Below are positions 33,343 through 42,025 of a stretch of DNA of 64,000 nucleotides, one piece after another. Below the pieces are notes generated by a model that did no database searches, had not been told where the DNA came from, and was given only the letters and a program-made list of their open reading frames with translations. The position numbers and the translations under genes are program-made. Within the stretch, counting starts at the first letter, position 1; every line of letters starts with the position of its first letter. This DNA comes from Candidatus Latescibacterota bacterium (GTDB taxonomy: Bacteria > JAAXHH01). The DNA is taken from assembly GCA_022823465.1 (NCBI GenBank), contig JAJEHX010000005.1, forward strand, positions 1-64,000. The letters run 5' to 3'.

Positions 33343-33371
33343 AATATACTGATCCGGCGCCGCCCTGTCAA
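33343..33371 (-). promoter_or_regulatory. Sigma70 promoter for the kinase-like gene
   Basis: On the minus strand, TTGACA (complement of 33366-33371), a 17-bp spacer and TATATT (complement of 33343-33348). Transcription would start about 85 nt before the ATG at 33252. The same divergent gap probably holds the permease promoter (TTGACG at 33399 is a candidate -35). Confidence 0.65.
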
Positions 33372-33489
33372 AGGGGATGTACGCAGGGTATATAGTCCTT
33401 GACGATCACACCGCTTCCAGTTTGTATAAGGTTTCTTCCCTTTTCAATGATACGCAATCCGTAGTTCATGACGGCAACGGAGGATCGGC

Positions 33490-34890
33490 ATGGCTGAACA
33501 AGCACAGGAACGCGCCGGAAGTCGTTTTCAGCTCGAGACCGAACTCGCCCGCGATCTGGGCCTGGTCGCGGCCACGACGATCATCGTCGGCGGCATCATC
33601 GGATCCGGTATTTTCGGCGCGCCCGCCGGCATTGCGGCCGTGCTGGGTTCCCCCGAACTCTTCCTGCTGGTCTGGGTGATCGGCGGGCTGCTCTGCTTTT
33701 CGGGCGCCCTGTGTTTCGCCGAGCTGGGCGCCATGATGCCCCGCACGGGCGGCATCATCGTATACCTTCGCGAATCCTACCCGCCCTTTGTGTCCTTTCT
33801 CTACGGATGGACGGAAACCGCCGTGATCTGCCCCGGCGCGCTGGCCGCCGTCGCCATGATATTCTCGACCTACCTGGGTTACTTCATACCCGGTCTGTCC
33901 CTGGAGAACGTACTCTTCGAGCTGGGTCCCATTCTGGTCTCGACACAGCACCTGGCCATATTCGCCGTGCTGGGCCTGCTGGGCGCGGTGAACTACATGG
34001 GCGTACGGTTCGGAGGCCTGATCTCCAACCTGTCCACCTTCGCCAAGGTCGCGGCCCTGCTGGGCCTGGTCATCCTGGCCGTGATCGTGGGCGGGTCGGC
34101 GGAACATTTCACCCAGGCGTCGGCGGCCGAGCGGGAGATGAATCTCTTCGGCGCGCTGGGTTTCGCCATGGTGGGCATCCTGTTCTCCTACAACGGCTGG
34201 TACAACACGAACAACGTCGCCGGCGAGGTAAAAGATCCCAGGCGGGTGCTGCCTCTGGCCATCATCATCGGCCTGAGCCTGTGCATGCTGGTCTACCTGG
34301 CGGTGAACTGGGCCTACCTCTACGTCATGGACATCGATGAAATCGCGGCATCCGAACGGATCGCGGCCGAAGTGGCGGAGCGACTGATCGGACCGGTCGG
34401 CGGTTCGCTGACCGCGCTGGCGGTCATGGTGGCGACCTTCGGGACACTCAACGCCAACATCATCTACATGCCGCGCATCGCCTACGGCATGGCCCGGGAA
34501 CGCCTGTTCTTCAGCTGGTTCTCCCGTGTGCATCCCAGGTTCCGCACGCCGTCGCGCACGATCGCGACCCTGACGATCTGGGGCATGGCCTGGAGTCTTG
34601 TCGGCAACTTCATGGAAATCGTGCTGGCCGTGATGTACGTGCTCTTCGTGTTCTACGTGTTGAGCGTAATCTCCGTGTTCATCCTGCGCCGCAAGTATCC
34701 CGACGAGCCCCGGCCGTTCAAGGTGTGGGGCTACCCGGTCACGCCGCTATTCTTCATCGTCGTTTCCATGGGTTATATCGTATCGACAGTCTTATTCAGT
34801 TTCAGCGAAGCGCTCCCTGGTATTATCGTCCTGCTTCTCGGGGTGCCGGTTTACCTGGTATGGTTCCGGAAACAGGTGGTCAACGAATAG
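33490..34890 (+). CDS. APC-superfamily amino acid permease
   Basis: 466 residues with about 12 hydrophobic segments. The first helix contains the unwound substrate-binding motif GGIIGSGIFGAPAGI, and a later block NGWYNTNNVAGEVKDPRR matches LAT/APC transporters. TLNANIIYMPRIAYGMARE and RTPSRTIATLTIWG are also family hallmarks. It probably imports or exchanges an amino acid across the inner membrane; specificity cannot be read. The ATG at 33490 follows an ACGGAGG site. A ThDP enzyme gene starts 31 nt downstream. Confidence 0.94.
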   Translation: MAEQAQERAGSRFQLETELARDLGLVAATTIIVGGIIGSGIFGAPAGIAAVLGSPELFLLVWVIGGLLCFSGALCFAELGAMMPRTGGIIVYLRESYPPFVSFLYGWTETAVICPGALAAVAMIFSTYLGYFIPGLSLENVLFELGPILVSTQHLAIFAVLGLLGAVNYMGVRFGGLISNLSTFAKVAALLGLVILAVIVGGSAEHFTQASAAEREMNLFGALGFAMVGILFSYNGWYNTNNVAGEVKDPRRVLPLAIIIGLSLCMLVYLAVNWAYLYVMDIDEIAASERIAAEVAERLIGPVGGSLTALAVMVATFGTLNANIIYMPRIAYGMARERLFFSWFSRVHPRFRTPSRTIATLTIWGMAWSLVGNFMEIVLAVMYVLFVFYVLSVISVFILRRKYPDEPRPFKVWGYPVTPLFFIVVSMGYIVSTVLFSFSEALPGIIVLLLGVPVYLVWFRKQVVNE

Positions 34891-34921
34891 GTTGCAGAAT
34901 CAAGAAGTAGAGGAGTTTCAG

Positions 34922-36499
34922 ATGTCCAGAATGAACGGTGGCGAGGCCCTTGTCCGGTCGCTGCATGCGCATGGTGTGGAGGTCGTTTTCGGGCTGCCGG
35001 GCGCCGGCCAGTACGAAGCCATCGACGCGATCTACCAACAGGAGGGCATGCGGTATATCACGACCCGAAACGAACAGGCCATCAGCTACATGGCGGACGG
35101 GTATGCCCGCGTGAGCGGTAAGCCGGGCGTGGGCATCGCGGTCGAAGGTCCCGGGTTTTTCAACACCACGGCCGGCCTGGCCACCGCCTTCGCACAGTCG
35201 TCCCCCGTACTGCTGATTACGGGAGACCATCACGGCGTTACCGTACCCGGCAGGCCCAGGCACGACAGCCTGAACGACTACGGAGCCTACTCGAAATGGG
35301 CGGCCCGGGCCAATTCTCCGGCGGAAATCCCCGGCCTGGTCCGTGAAGCGTTCCGGCAGCTAAACACGCCCCGGAAGCGCCCGGTCATCCTGGAGGTAGG
35401 GCCCGACGTCTTCCGGGCCGAGGAAGAGGTCCGCCTGGTGGAAGCGGAGTCCTTTTCGCCCGTGGCGGGCGACGCCGGTCAACTGGAGCATGCGGCCAGG
35501 TTGCTCGCCGAGGCGAAGCGGCCGCTGGTCTGGGTCGGCGCCGGGGCGTCGGAAGGCGCGCCGCTGGTCAGAAAAATCGCCGAACACCTGGGCAGCCCCG
35601 TCGTCAGCAGCCGCAGCGGCAAGGGCATCCTGCCGGCCCGCCACCCCCTTTCGCTGGGGATGTTCGAGGCGCGGTTCAAGCCGCTGAAGGACCGCGTGGA
35701 CGAATGCGACGTAATCCTGGCCGTGGGTACGGCGACCGACATGAGCGGACGGCTTGCGACGCAGACGGTCATCCGGATCGACGACGACCCCGACGAAATC
35801 GGCCTGGACGGCGCCCACACCCTTGGCATTGCGGGCGATGCCGCGCTGAGCCTCGACGTTTTGCACAACCGCCTGACCGGCCTGTCCGATCCACAACCCA
35901 ACGTAACCGAGGACATCCAGGCGATCAATACCCACCGGTTCGGGCCCGCGGAGCAACTCCAGCCCCAGGGCGCCTTCATGGACGCACTGCGGACGGCCAT
36001 CCCGGACGAAGGCATCCTCGTGGGCGGCATGAACCAGATGGGATATTACAGCAGGAACTACTACCACTGTCAGTCTCCCCGGGGATACCAGACCTCCTCA
36101 CACCACGGCACGCTCGGGAGCGTGTTTCCCGTCGGCATCGGTCTCCAGATCGGACGGCCCGACCGTCCGGTCGTGGTGGTCTCTGGAGACGGAGGCATCC
36201 TCTACAACCTCCAGGAACTCGCCACGGCCATGAAGTACGGCGTAAACCTGGTGACCGTCGTGTTCAACGACAACGCCTACGGCAACGTGTGGCGGGCCCA
36301 GGTGGAGGAATTCGACGGCCACGTCATCGGCACAGAGCTCCACAATCCCGATTTCGTCAAGCTGGCCGAAGCCTATGGCGCAAGGGGAGTGCTGGCCGAG
36401 GACGCCGACCAGTTGCAGGCGGCCGTCGGCGAAGCGGTCGCAGCGGACACCCCGACGGTGATCGAAGTGCCGGTCGAGCCCTGGGAGAGAAGGTACTAG
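34922..36499 (+). CDS. Thiamine-diphosphate enzyme, acetolactate-synthase-like
   Basis: 525 residues from the ATG at 34922 (AGAGGAG upstream; a TTG at 34892 is less likely). The three ThDP-enzyme domains are visible: an N-terminal Pyr domain with the catalytic Glu in TTRNEQAISYMADGYAR, a central domain with RPLVWVGAGASEGAPLVRK, and a C-terminal PP domain with the cofactor motif GDGGILYNLQELATA...NDNAYGN. Benzoylformate decarboxylase, sulfopyruvate decarboxylase and acetolactate synthase share this plan; no small regulatory subunit is adjacent, so a catabolic 2-keto acid enzyme is as likely as IlvB. It follows an amino acid permease, which hints at amino-acid-derived keto acids. Confidence 0.9.
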   Translation: MSRMNGGEALVRSLHAHGVEVVFGLPGAGQYEAIDAIYQQEGMRYITTRNEQAISYMADGYARVSGKPGVGIAVEGPGFFNTTAGLATAFAQSSPVLLITGDHHGVTVPGRPRHDSLNDYGAYSKWAARANSPAEIPGLVREAFRQLNTPRKRPVILEVGPDVFRAEEEVRLVEAESFSPVAGDAGQLEHAARLLAEAKRPLVWVGAGASEGAPLVRKIAEHLGSPVVSSRSGKGILPARHPLSLGMFEARFKPLKDRVDECDVILAVGTATDMSGRLATQTVIRIDDDPDEIGLDGAHTLGIAGDAALSLDVLHNRLTGLSDPQPNVTEDIQAINTHRFGPAEQLQPQGAFMDALRTAIPDEGILVGGMNQMGYYSRNYYHCQSPRGYQTSSHHGTLGSVFPVGIGLQIGRPDRPVVVVSGDGGILYNLQELATAMKYGVNLVTVVFNDNAYGNVWRAQVEEFDGHVIGTELHNPDFVKLAEAYGARGVLAEDADQLQAAVGEAVAADTPTVIEVPVEPWERRY

Positions 36500-36529
36500 A
36501 GGAACGGTAGAGCACGGCTTTCAGCCACT

Positions 36530-37372
36530 TCACGCGGGACACTTCCACTTCAGGTCGGACCCGGCGTCTCGCAGGACGCGCACGCCCTCGTCCCAGAACT
36601 GATCGATGTTGCCTACCCCGTGGGAGTCGTCCCCGGGCACCACGGCGATACCCATTTTCACGGCCTGATCGAGTACCGGGCCGGAGACGTAGGGCTCGGG
36701 CTGGCCTTTTTTCAGCGCGGCCAGGTTGAAGTCCATGATCGATCCGAGGTCCCGGATCGCTTCCAGGTTGCGCACGACCCGGTCCCACACGAAGGGCTTG
36801 AGCAGGCGCGTCCGGTAATCGGGATCGAAGATCCGGACCAGGTCGAAGTGGCCGATCACCTCGGGTGAAAGCGTCTCGATCATTTCATACTGGCGGTCGA
36901 AGTAGGCGCAGTACAACTCGTCTACGCCCCCGGCCGCTTCCGCCGCTTCCCTGTACCATTCCGGCGATCCATCAATCAACTCGTCATCGATCTGGTGCAC
37001 CGAGCCCACAATGTAGTCGGGCTTGAACTCTTTCCTTACCGCGGGCACCCAGCGCTCGTATCCACTGTACGCCTCCGTTTCGAAGGCCACCAGGATCCTG
37101 ATCTCCGAAGCATACTTGTCCCGGAGCCGCCGGCAGGTCGACATGTAGTTGGCGAAACGGGCCTGTTGATCGGCCGCGTTCAACCCGGCGGCCAACTCGT
37201 CAGGGTAGCTCAACTCGTCCCGCTCCGGCGGCATGTGTTCGGTGATGCCTACCCAGGCGTATCCGTGGGCAATGTAGGCCCGGATGATGTCCTCCAGCGT
37301 GTCCTCCGCATGGTCGCAGAACTGTCCGCTGTGTCCGCCGTGGACAGAGACGCGCTTCGGGGATGTCGCCAT
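36530..37372 (-). CDS. PHP-domain phosphoesterase, histidinol-phosphatase-like
   Basis: 280 residues from the ATG at 37372, preceded by AAAGGTTGAGG; the in-frame extension upstream runs through a tandem repeat and is not coding. Metal-site motifs are SVHGGHSGQFCDHAEDTL, GYAWVGITEH, LVAFETEAYSGYE, YIVGSVHQID, VIGHFDLVRIF and a C-terminal VPGDDSHGVGNI. This is the HisK/HisJ type of histidinol phosphatase in the PHP superfamily. No other his genes are nearby, so the substrate could be another phosphate ester. Confidence 0.9.
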   Translation of the reverse strand: MATSPKRVSVHGGHSGQFCDHAEDTLEDIIRAYIAHGYAWVGITEHMPPERDELSYPDELAAGLNAADQQARFANYMSTCRRLRDKYASEIRILVAFETEAYSGYERWVPAVRKEFKPDYIVGSVHQIDDELIDGSPEWYREAAEAAGGVDELYCAYFDRQYEMIETLSPEVIGHFDLVRIFDPDYRTRLLKPFVWDRVVRNLEAIRDLGSIMDFNLAALKKGQPEPYVSGPVLDQAVKMGIAVVPGDDSHGVGNIDQFWDEGVRVLRDAGSDLKWKCPA

Positions 37373-37388
37373 CCTCAACCTTTCTTCG

Positions 37389-37452
37389 AATGTAATGACT
37401 GTCGGTAGTAACGATTGTCGATTGTAACTATTGCCGAATGTAACTATTGTCG
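37389..37452 (-). repeat. 16-bp tandem repeat, four copies, between two enzymes
   Basis: On the + strand the units are AATGTAATGACTGTCG (37389), GTAGTAACGATTGTCG (37405), ATTGTAACTATTGCCG (37421) and AATGTAACTATTGTCG (37437), each exactly 16 bp. The array lies between the stop of the isomerase-like gene and the ribosome binding site of the PHP gene, so it is transcribed if the two form an operon. Confidence 0.9.
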
Positions 37453-37460
37453 GCGCCGGG

Positions 37461-38315
37461 CTATGTGATCCCTGCCGCGTCCCATGCCCGATGCATCGCC
37501 TCAGACGTTTCCCGCAGGGCATCCTGTGGGGACAGAGTGTTCACCCGCGCGCTGAAGGGTTCCGCCGTGACCGGCCCGTCGTAGCCGATGGCGTCCAGCA
37601 CGCCGAGAAAACGGGCTATGTCGAGGACGCCGGTTTCGCCGGGCAGGCAGCGCCTGTTGTCTATCTGCTCGTCGACCGGAATGCCGGCCGGCGCGTCGTT
37701 GACGTGCACGTTGACGATGTCGTCGTTGCTCAGTTTCGCGAGGTCTTCCCAGGTGCCGCGGGACGTGTACCAGTGCCACAGATCCAGCAAGAGCCCCACG
37801 TTAGGGCCCAGGTCTCGGCAGAGCGCGAGCATGCCTTCCATGGTGTAAATGAACTCATACTTCCTGCCCAGGCGCAGTGTCTTGGGACCTATGAACTCCA
37901 GGCCGAACAGGCACCCATGTTCCCCGAGGACCTCCGCCACGGGCTTCAGCCGCTCGACGTGAAAGGCGTAGTTTTCGTCGAAAGCCCGTTCGTCCGACCA
38001 GGGCATCACCACGGTGGTCGTCCGCAGGGCGCCGATATCCCGTGCCAGGGCGGCGCAGGTCCGCACCGAAGCCCGTCCTTCCGTCCATTTCTGTCTGGCG
38101 CCGTGCCATTCGATCGGCAACCCCCAGTTACCGGGACGCTGTCCGGACCGCTCAAAAAGGCCTTTGACCTCCTCGGGCGACGTCCGCCGGACCATATCGG
38201 CGACGTCGGGCAGATGGAGATCGACACCGTCGAAGCCGTGTTGCGCGGCCATTTCCAGTGCCCCGGACAGCGACGCGTGAATGCCGATCATGCCGGGATT
38301 GAGGTTTTTAAACAT
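37461..38315 (-). CDS. Sugar phosphate isomerase/epimerase-like TIM-barrel protein
   Basis: 284 residues of the xylose-isomerase-like TIM-barrel superfamily (AP_endonuc_2 fold). Visible motifs are MIGIHASLSGALEMAAQHGF, DGVDLHLPDV, LFGLEFIGPKTLRLG, VGLLLDLWHWYTSRG, IVNVHVNDAPAG and the C-terminal GYDGPVTAEPFS. Glu, Asp, His and Glu in these strands fit the metal site of inosose dehydratases and sugar epimerases. The precise reaction is unknown. It lies 88 bp upstream of the PHP gene on the same strand. Confidence 0.9.
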   Translation of the reverse strand: MFKNLNPGMIGIHASLSGALEMAAQHGFDGVDLHLPDVADMVRRTSPEEVKGLFERSGQRPGNWGLPIEWHGARQKWTEGRASVRTCAALARDIGALRTTTVVMPWSDERAFDENYAFHVERLKPVAEVLGEHGCLFGLEFIGPKTLRLGRKYEFIYTMEGMLALCRDLGPNVGLLLDLWHWYTSRGTWEDLAKLSNDDIVNVHVNDAPAGIPVDEQIDNRRCLPGETGVLDIARFLGVLDAIGYDGPVTAEPFSARVNTLSPQDALRETSEAMHRAWDAAGIT

Positions 38316-38318
38316 AAT

Positions 38319-40685
38319 CTAGCTTAAAGCCTGCACTGGATTGCGCCGGATAACTTTGATTAGCTGGTAATTAATCGATATGGCAGCCACAATGATGTTT
38401 ATTACCCCGCCGACAAGAAACGGCACAGCCTTAATCTCAATCCGATACGCATAGCTCTGTAACCAGTTTTCCATGGCGATATAGACAAATGGCCAGCTAA
38501 TCAAGTTCGCCACTAAAATCAACAAAAGAATATCCTGAGTAAGCAACCTGTAAACAGTCGTCACCGAAGCGCCTAATACCTTTCGTATAGCGATTTCTTT
38601 CGTCCGTTGCTCTAGTACGAAGGAAGACAGGCCAAATAAGCCAAGACAAGAGATGAATATCGTTAAAACAGAAAACAGACTAAAATACCAACTGATTGCG
38701 TTTTCAACTTTATAGAGTCTATCGAAATCATCATTTAAGAAAGTATATCTGAAAGGCCATCCGGGTGAGATTTCTCCCCACTTCTCTTGAAGAAAACCGA
38801 TGGTATCCAGCATCTGGCCAGGATTAACTCGTATCGCAATATGATCGCCGTCCCCCATATCAATCGCAAGGGGCAGTATCGGTCTATGCAAAGACGTTAC
38901 ATGGAAGTCATCGACTACGCCGATTATAGTATACCAGGTATCCCAAAATCTGATCTGTTTCCCCAAGGCCTCCTCTGGTGACAGGAATCCTAAACGGTCT
39001 ACCGCTATGGCATTTACTATAGTAGCCCCGTCCACATCGGTTGATACGCTTTTTGAAAATGTACGCCCTGCAAGAAAAGGAATGTCCAGTGTCTTAAAAA
39101 AGTCAAAATCAACCGAAATAGTCAGCATTTCTCGCGAATCTACCGGACCAGTACCGTCTAACTGAATCTGCTTTTTTTCAAAGTCTCCTCTGCCTGGCTG
39201 ACGACCTGGCATACTCCAAGATCTGGTCACACCTAAGACGTTCGGATGTTTCAGATATTCATCTTTTAACCTGTCATATCTTTGATTCATGTTCTGATTA
39301 CCTATCAGGGGCAGCACCAAAACCTGTTCTTTGTCAAATCCCAGGTTTTTGTCCTGAACGTACGACAGCTGAGAATAAATGATATAAGTCCCTATGACAA
39401 TAGACACAGAAATTGTAAACTGTGTGACCACCAGGCTTTTTCTTAATAGAGCCCGGCGGTCTTCACGATTTGTTTTTCCTTTAATTACATCTACGGGATT
39501 GAAGGAGGACAGGTACAAGGCGGGATAAGCCGATGCGATAAGACCGGTAGTTAAAATAATGACCATCGGCAATAGGAAATGGAGTTCATCTGTAACATCC
39601 CAAACGCCATCAAGCATTTCTATATCGACCATAGCAAACAGAAGTACGAGTGCCATAGAACATAGCAACGCTATCGTAGAAAGCAGGATGGACTCAGTCA
39701 AAAACTGGTAGAAAAGCTGGAAACGATTTGCTCCTATCGCCTTTCGAATTCCTAATTCCTTGAACCGTGTTATGGAACGTGCCGTAGCAAGATTTACGTA
39801 GTTTATGTAGGCAATCAAGATAACAAAAACGCCTATTATACACAGAACATAGATATATCTGATATCAGTTGTGGATTCCGCCTCATTTTCCAAGTTGGAA
39901 TGGAGGTAAATATCCGGGAGGCGTTGAAGATGCAACGAAACTCTCTGGCCATTTTCCAATAGTTGGTCGCCAATTTGGATTTCGATAAAATCCGGGAACT
40001 TCTCAACCAAGTCTTCCAGAACATGGTTCTCTGATAACAGGAGATAGGTATAATACGAGTTGTCGAACCAGTGACTTAAGAAATCCGCCTTGTAAGCTTC
40101 TTTCAAAGTCGACATTGATATAAAAAAGTCAGCGGTGAAATGGGAGTTAGGGGGTTGGTTTTTTATGATCCCTGTAATCTGAGCGTCGAAATCTTCTGTT
40201 GTGATTATCCGTCCCAATGGATTTTCATCACCGAAATACTTTTGAGCAGTTCTTTCATTAATAACCATCGAAAAAGGACGTTGAAGAGCTGTTTGGGGAT
40301 CGCCTTGTATGAAATCAAATGAGAAAACATCAAATATCGTATTATCAGACCAATAGACACGGTCCTCATAGAAGATCTGATCTGCGTACTGCATAAGCCA
40401 CACTGCCCCGGGAGGCCGCAAACGGACGAAATTCTGTACTTCCGGAAACACTTTAGTTAAAGCTGGACCAAACGCAGGGGCTGTCTTGGCATCAGTATCT
40501 CCTACCAAACGATAGATTCTATCCGCGTGTTTATGATGTTGATCGTAGCTGAGTTCTTTTTGGACGTATAGAAAAATCAGTATGCTGCAAGTCATGCCCA
40601 AACCCAACCCGAGAACATTTATAACAGCGTATGTCTTGTTTTTTTGTATGTTCCGAAATGCAGTTACTATGTGATTTTTAAACAT
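38319..40685 (-). CDS. FtsX/MacB-type ABC transporter permease, AT-rich
   Basis: 788 residues from the ATG at 40685; a GTG at 40700 would start inside the hairpin that follows tyrS. It has two FtsX halves: N-terminal TM helix INVLGLGLGMTCSILIFLYV, a MacB-type periplasmic domain (about 40-270), three TM helices with the FtsX motif FKELGIRKAIGANRFQL, then a second periplasmic domain and three C-terminal helices with RTKEIAIRKVLGASVTTVYR. Such large duplicated permeases are abundant in Bacteroidota and usually act with a separate LolD-like ATPase; none is adjacent. Base composition (about 40% G+C by eye) and the lack of a Shine-Dalgarno differ sharply from every neighbour. Confidence 0.93.
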   Translation of the reverse strand: MFKNHIVTAFRNIQKNKTYAVINVLGLGLGMTCSILIFLYVQKELSYDQHHKHADRIYRLVGDTDAKTAPAFGPALTKVFPEVQNFVRLRPPGAVWLMQYADQIFYEDRVYWSDNTIFDVFSFDFIQGDPQTALQRPFSMVINERTAQKYFGDENPLGRIITTEDFDAQITGIIKNQPPNSHFTADFFISMSTLKEAYKADFLSHWFDNSYYTYLLLSENHVLEDLVEKFPDFIEIQIGDQLLENGQRVSLHLQRLPDIYLHSNLENEAESTTDIRYIYVLCIIGVFVILIAYINYVNLATARSITRFKELGIRKAIGANRFQLFYQFLTESILLSTIALLCSMALVLLFAMVDIEMLDGVWDVTDELHFLLPMVIILTTGLIASAYPALYLSSFNPVDVIKGKTNREDRRALLRKSLVVTQFTISVSIVIGTYIIYSQLSYVQDKNLGFDKEQVLVLPLIGNQNMNQRYDRLKDEYLKHPNVLGVTRSWSMPGRQPGRGDFEKKQIQLDGTGPVDSREMLTISVDFDFFKTLDIPFLAGRTFSKSVSTDVDGATIVNAIAVDRLGFLSPEEALGKQIRFWDTWYTIIGVVDDFHVTSLHRPILPLAIDMGDGDHIAIRVNPGQMLDTIGFLQEKWGEISPGWPFRYTFLNDDFDRLYKVENAISWYFSLFSVLTIFISCLGLFGLSSFVLEQRTKEIAIRKVLGASVTTVYRLLTQDILLLILVANLISWPFVYIAMENWLQSYAYRIEIKAVPFLVGGVINIIVAAISINYQLIKVIRRNPVQALS

Positions 40686-40688
40686 AAG

Positions 40689-40708
40689 AAAAACCCGCAC
40701 GAGGCGGG
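40689..40708 (-). terminator. Rho-independent terminator after tyrS
   Basis: On the minus strand, stem CCCGC (complement of 40704-40708), loop CTCGT, stem GCGGG (complement of 40694-40698), then TTTTT (40689-40693). It lies about 70 nt beyond the tyrS stop and immediately before the permease start codon. Confidence 0.7.
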
Positions 40709-40776
40709 GATGGGTGGAAAGATTAAAGAAACAGTCGAACGTATTGACTGATGTTCGCGGCTGACCGCGTCAGGCC

Positions 40777-42009
40777 TCATCCGGTCTTTACACGCTGAAA
40801 CCGCTTCTTGCCGGCTCTCAGCAGCAGGACGCCTTCGTCGTCGAGATCGCCGGTGTCGAGTACCCGTTCGATGGCGGACACTTTTTCGCCGTTGACCGAG
40901 GCCCCGCCCTGCTGGATCAGCCTGCGCACTTCGCTCTTGCTCTTGCCCAGTTCGGCTTCCAGGAACAGATCGACGACGTTGATGCCGGCTTGCAGGCGTT
41001 CCTGGCCGATTTCCAGGGTGGGAACGTCATCGCCCCCCACATCCGCACCGGCAAATACCCGCCTGGCACCGCGCTCCGCCTGCACCGCGGCCTCCTCGCC
41101 GTGGGAGATCTTCGTCGCCTCAAAGGCGAGGACCGACTTGGCGTGGCGTATCTTCTCGCCCTCGAGCGCACCGAGTTCGCGGACCTGGTCCATGGGCAGG
41201 AAGGTGAAACGGGCGAGCAGACCTTCCACGTCCCGGTCGTCCACGTTGATCCAGTACTGGTAGAAGTCGTAGGGCGAAGTCATCTCGGGATCGAGCCAGA
41301 CGGCGCCGTCGGCCGTCTTCCCCATCTTCTTGCCGTCGGACCGGGTCAGCAGGGGCGTGGTGACCGCCTGGGCCGCCGCGCGTTCCTTGCGCCGGATCAG
41401 GTCGACGCCCGCCACGATATTGCCCCACTGATCGTCCCCGCCGAACTGCATTGTGCAGCCGTACTCGCGGAAGAGCATGAGGAAGTCATAGGCCTGGAGG
41501 ATCTGGTAGTTGAATTCCAGGAAGGTCAGGCCCGTTTCCATGCGGACCCTGTAGGCTTCGGCCGTCAGCATGCGGTTCACGCTGAAGTGCTCTCCGATTT
41601 CCCGCAGAAACGTGATATAGTTCAGTTCACGCAGCCAGTCCGCGTTATTTACCATCAACGCTTTGCCGCCGTCGAAATCGAGGTGGCTGCTCAGTTGCCG
41701 TTTTATCCGGGTGATGTTCTGATCGATGGCGTCCGTGGTCAACTGGGGACGGAGGGCGTCCTTGCCGCTCGGATCGGGGATCATCGCCGTGCCGCCGCCC
41801 ACCAGGGCGATGGGCCGGTGGCCGCCGCGCTGCACGTGGGCCAGCATCATGATCTGCACGAGGTTGCCGATGTGCAGGCTGCGTCCCGTCGGATCGAAAC
41901 CGATGTAGCAGGTGACGGTTTCCTCGTCGAACGCCTGGGCCACGGCCTCTTCGCTGGTGACCTGGGAAACGAATCCCCGTTCTTTCAATACCTCGAATGC
42001 GCTGGACAT
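40777..42009 (-). CDS. tyrS: Tyrosyl-tRNA synthetase
   Basis: 410 residues. The class I signature HIGN is at residues 46-49 (GFDPTGRSLHIGNLVQ). The tyrosine-binding region includes FLEFNYQILQAYDF and QFGGDDQWGNIVAGVDLIRR, the KMSKS loop appears as SDGKKMGKTADG, and a C-terminal S4 RNA-binding domain is present (SKSEVRRLIQQGGASVNGEK). It charges tRNA-Tyr. It lies 16 nt downstream of a Gfo/Idh gene, an odd pairing, and is followed by a terminator. No T-box was seen upstream. Confidence 0.97.
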   Translation of the reverse strand: MSSAFEVLKERGFVSQVTSEEAVAQAFDEETVTCYIGFDPTGRSLHIGNLVQIMMLAHVQRGGHRPIALVGGGTAMIPDPSGKDALRPQLTTDAIDQNITRIKRQLSSHLDFDGGKALMVNNADWLRELNYITFLREIGEHFSVNRMLTAEAYRVRMETGLTFLEFNYQILQAYDFLMLFREYGCTMQFGGDDQWGNIVAGVDLIRRKERAAAQAVTTPLLTRSDGKKMGKTADGAVWLDPEMTSPYDFYQYWINVDDRDVEGLLARFTFLPMDQVRELGALEGEKIRHAKSVLAFEATKISHGEEAAVQAERGARRVFAGADVGGDDVPTLEIGQERLQAGINVVDLFLEAELGKSKSEVRRLIQQGGASVNGEKVSAIERVLDTGDLDDEGVLLLRAGKKRFQRVKTG

Positions 42010-42025
42010 GCTGGAGCGTTCCGGA

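Noticed and set aside
37389-37452. 16-bp repeats as CRISPR or iteron origin
   Set aside because: There are no spacers, no cas genes, and no replication protein or DnaA box nearby.
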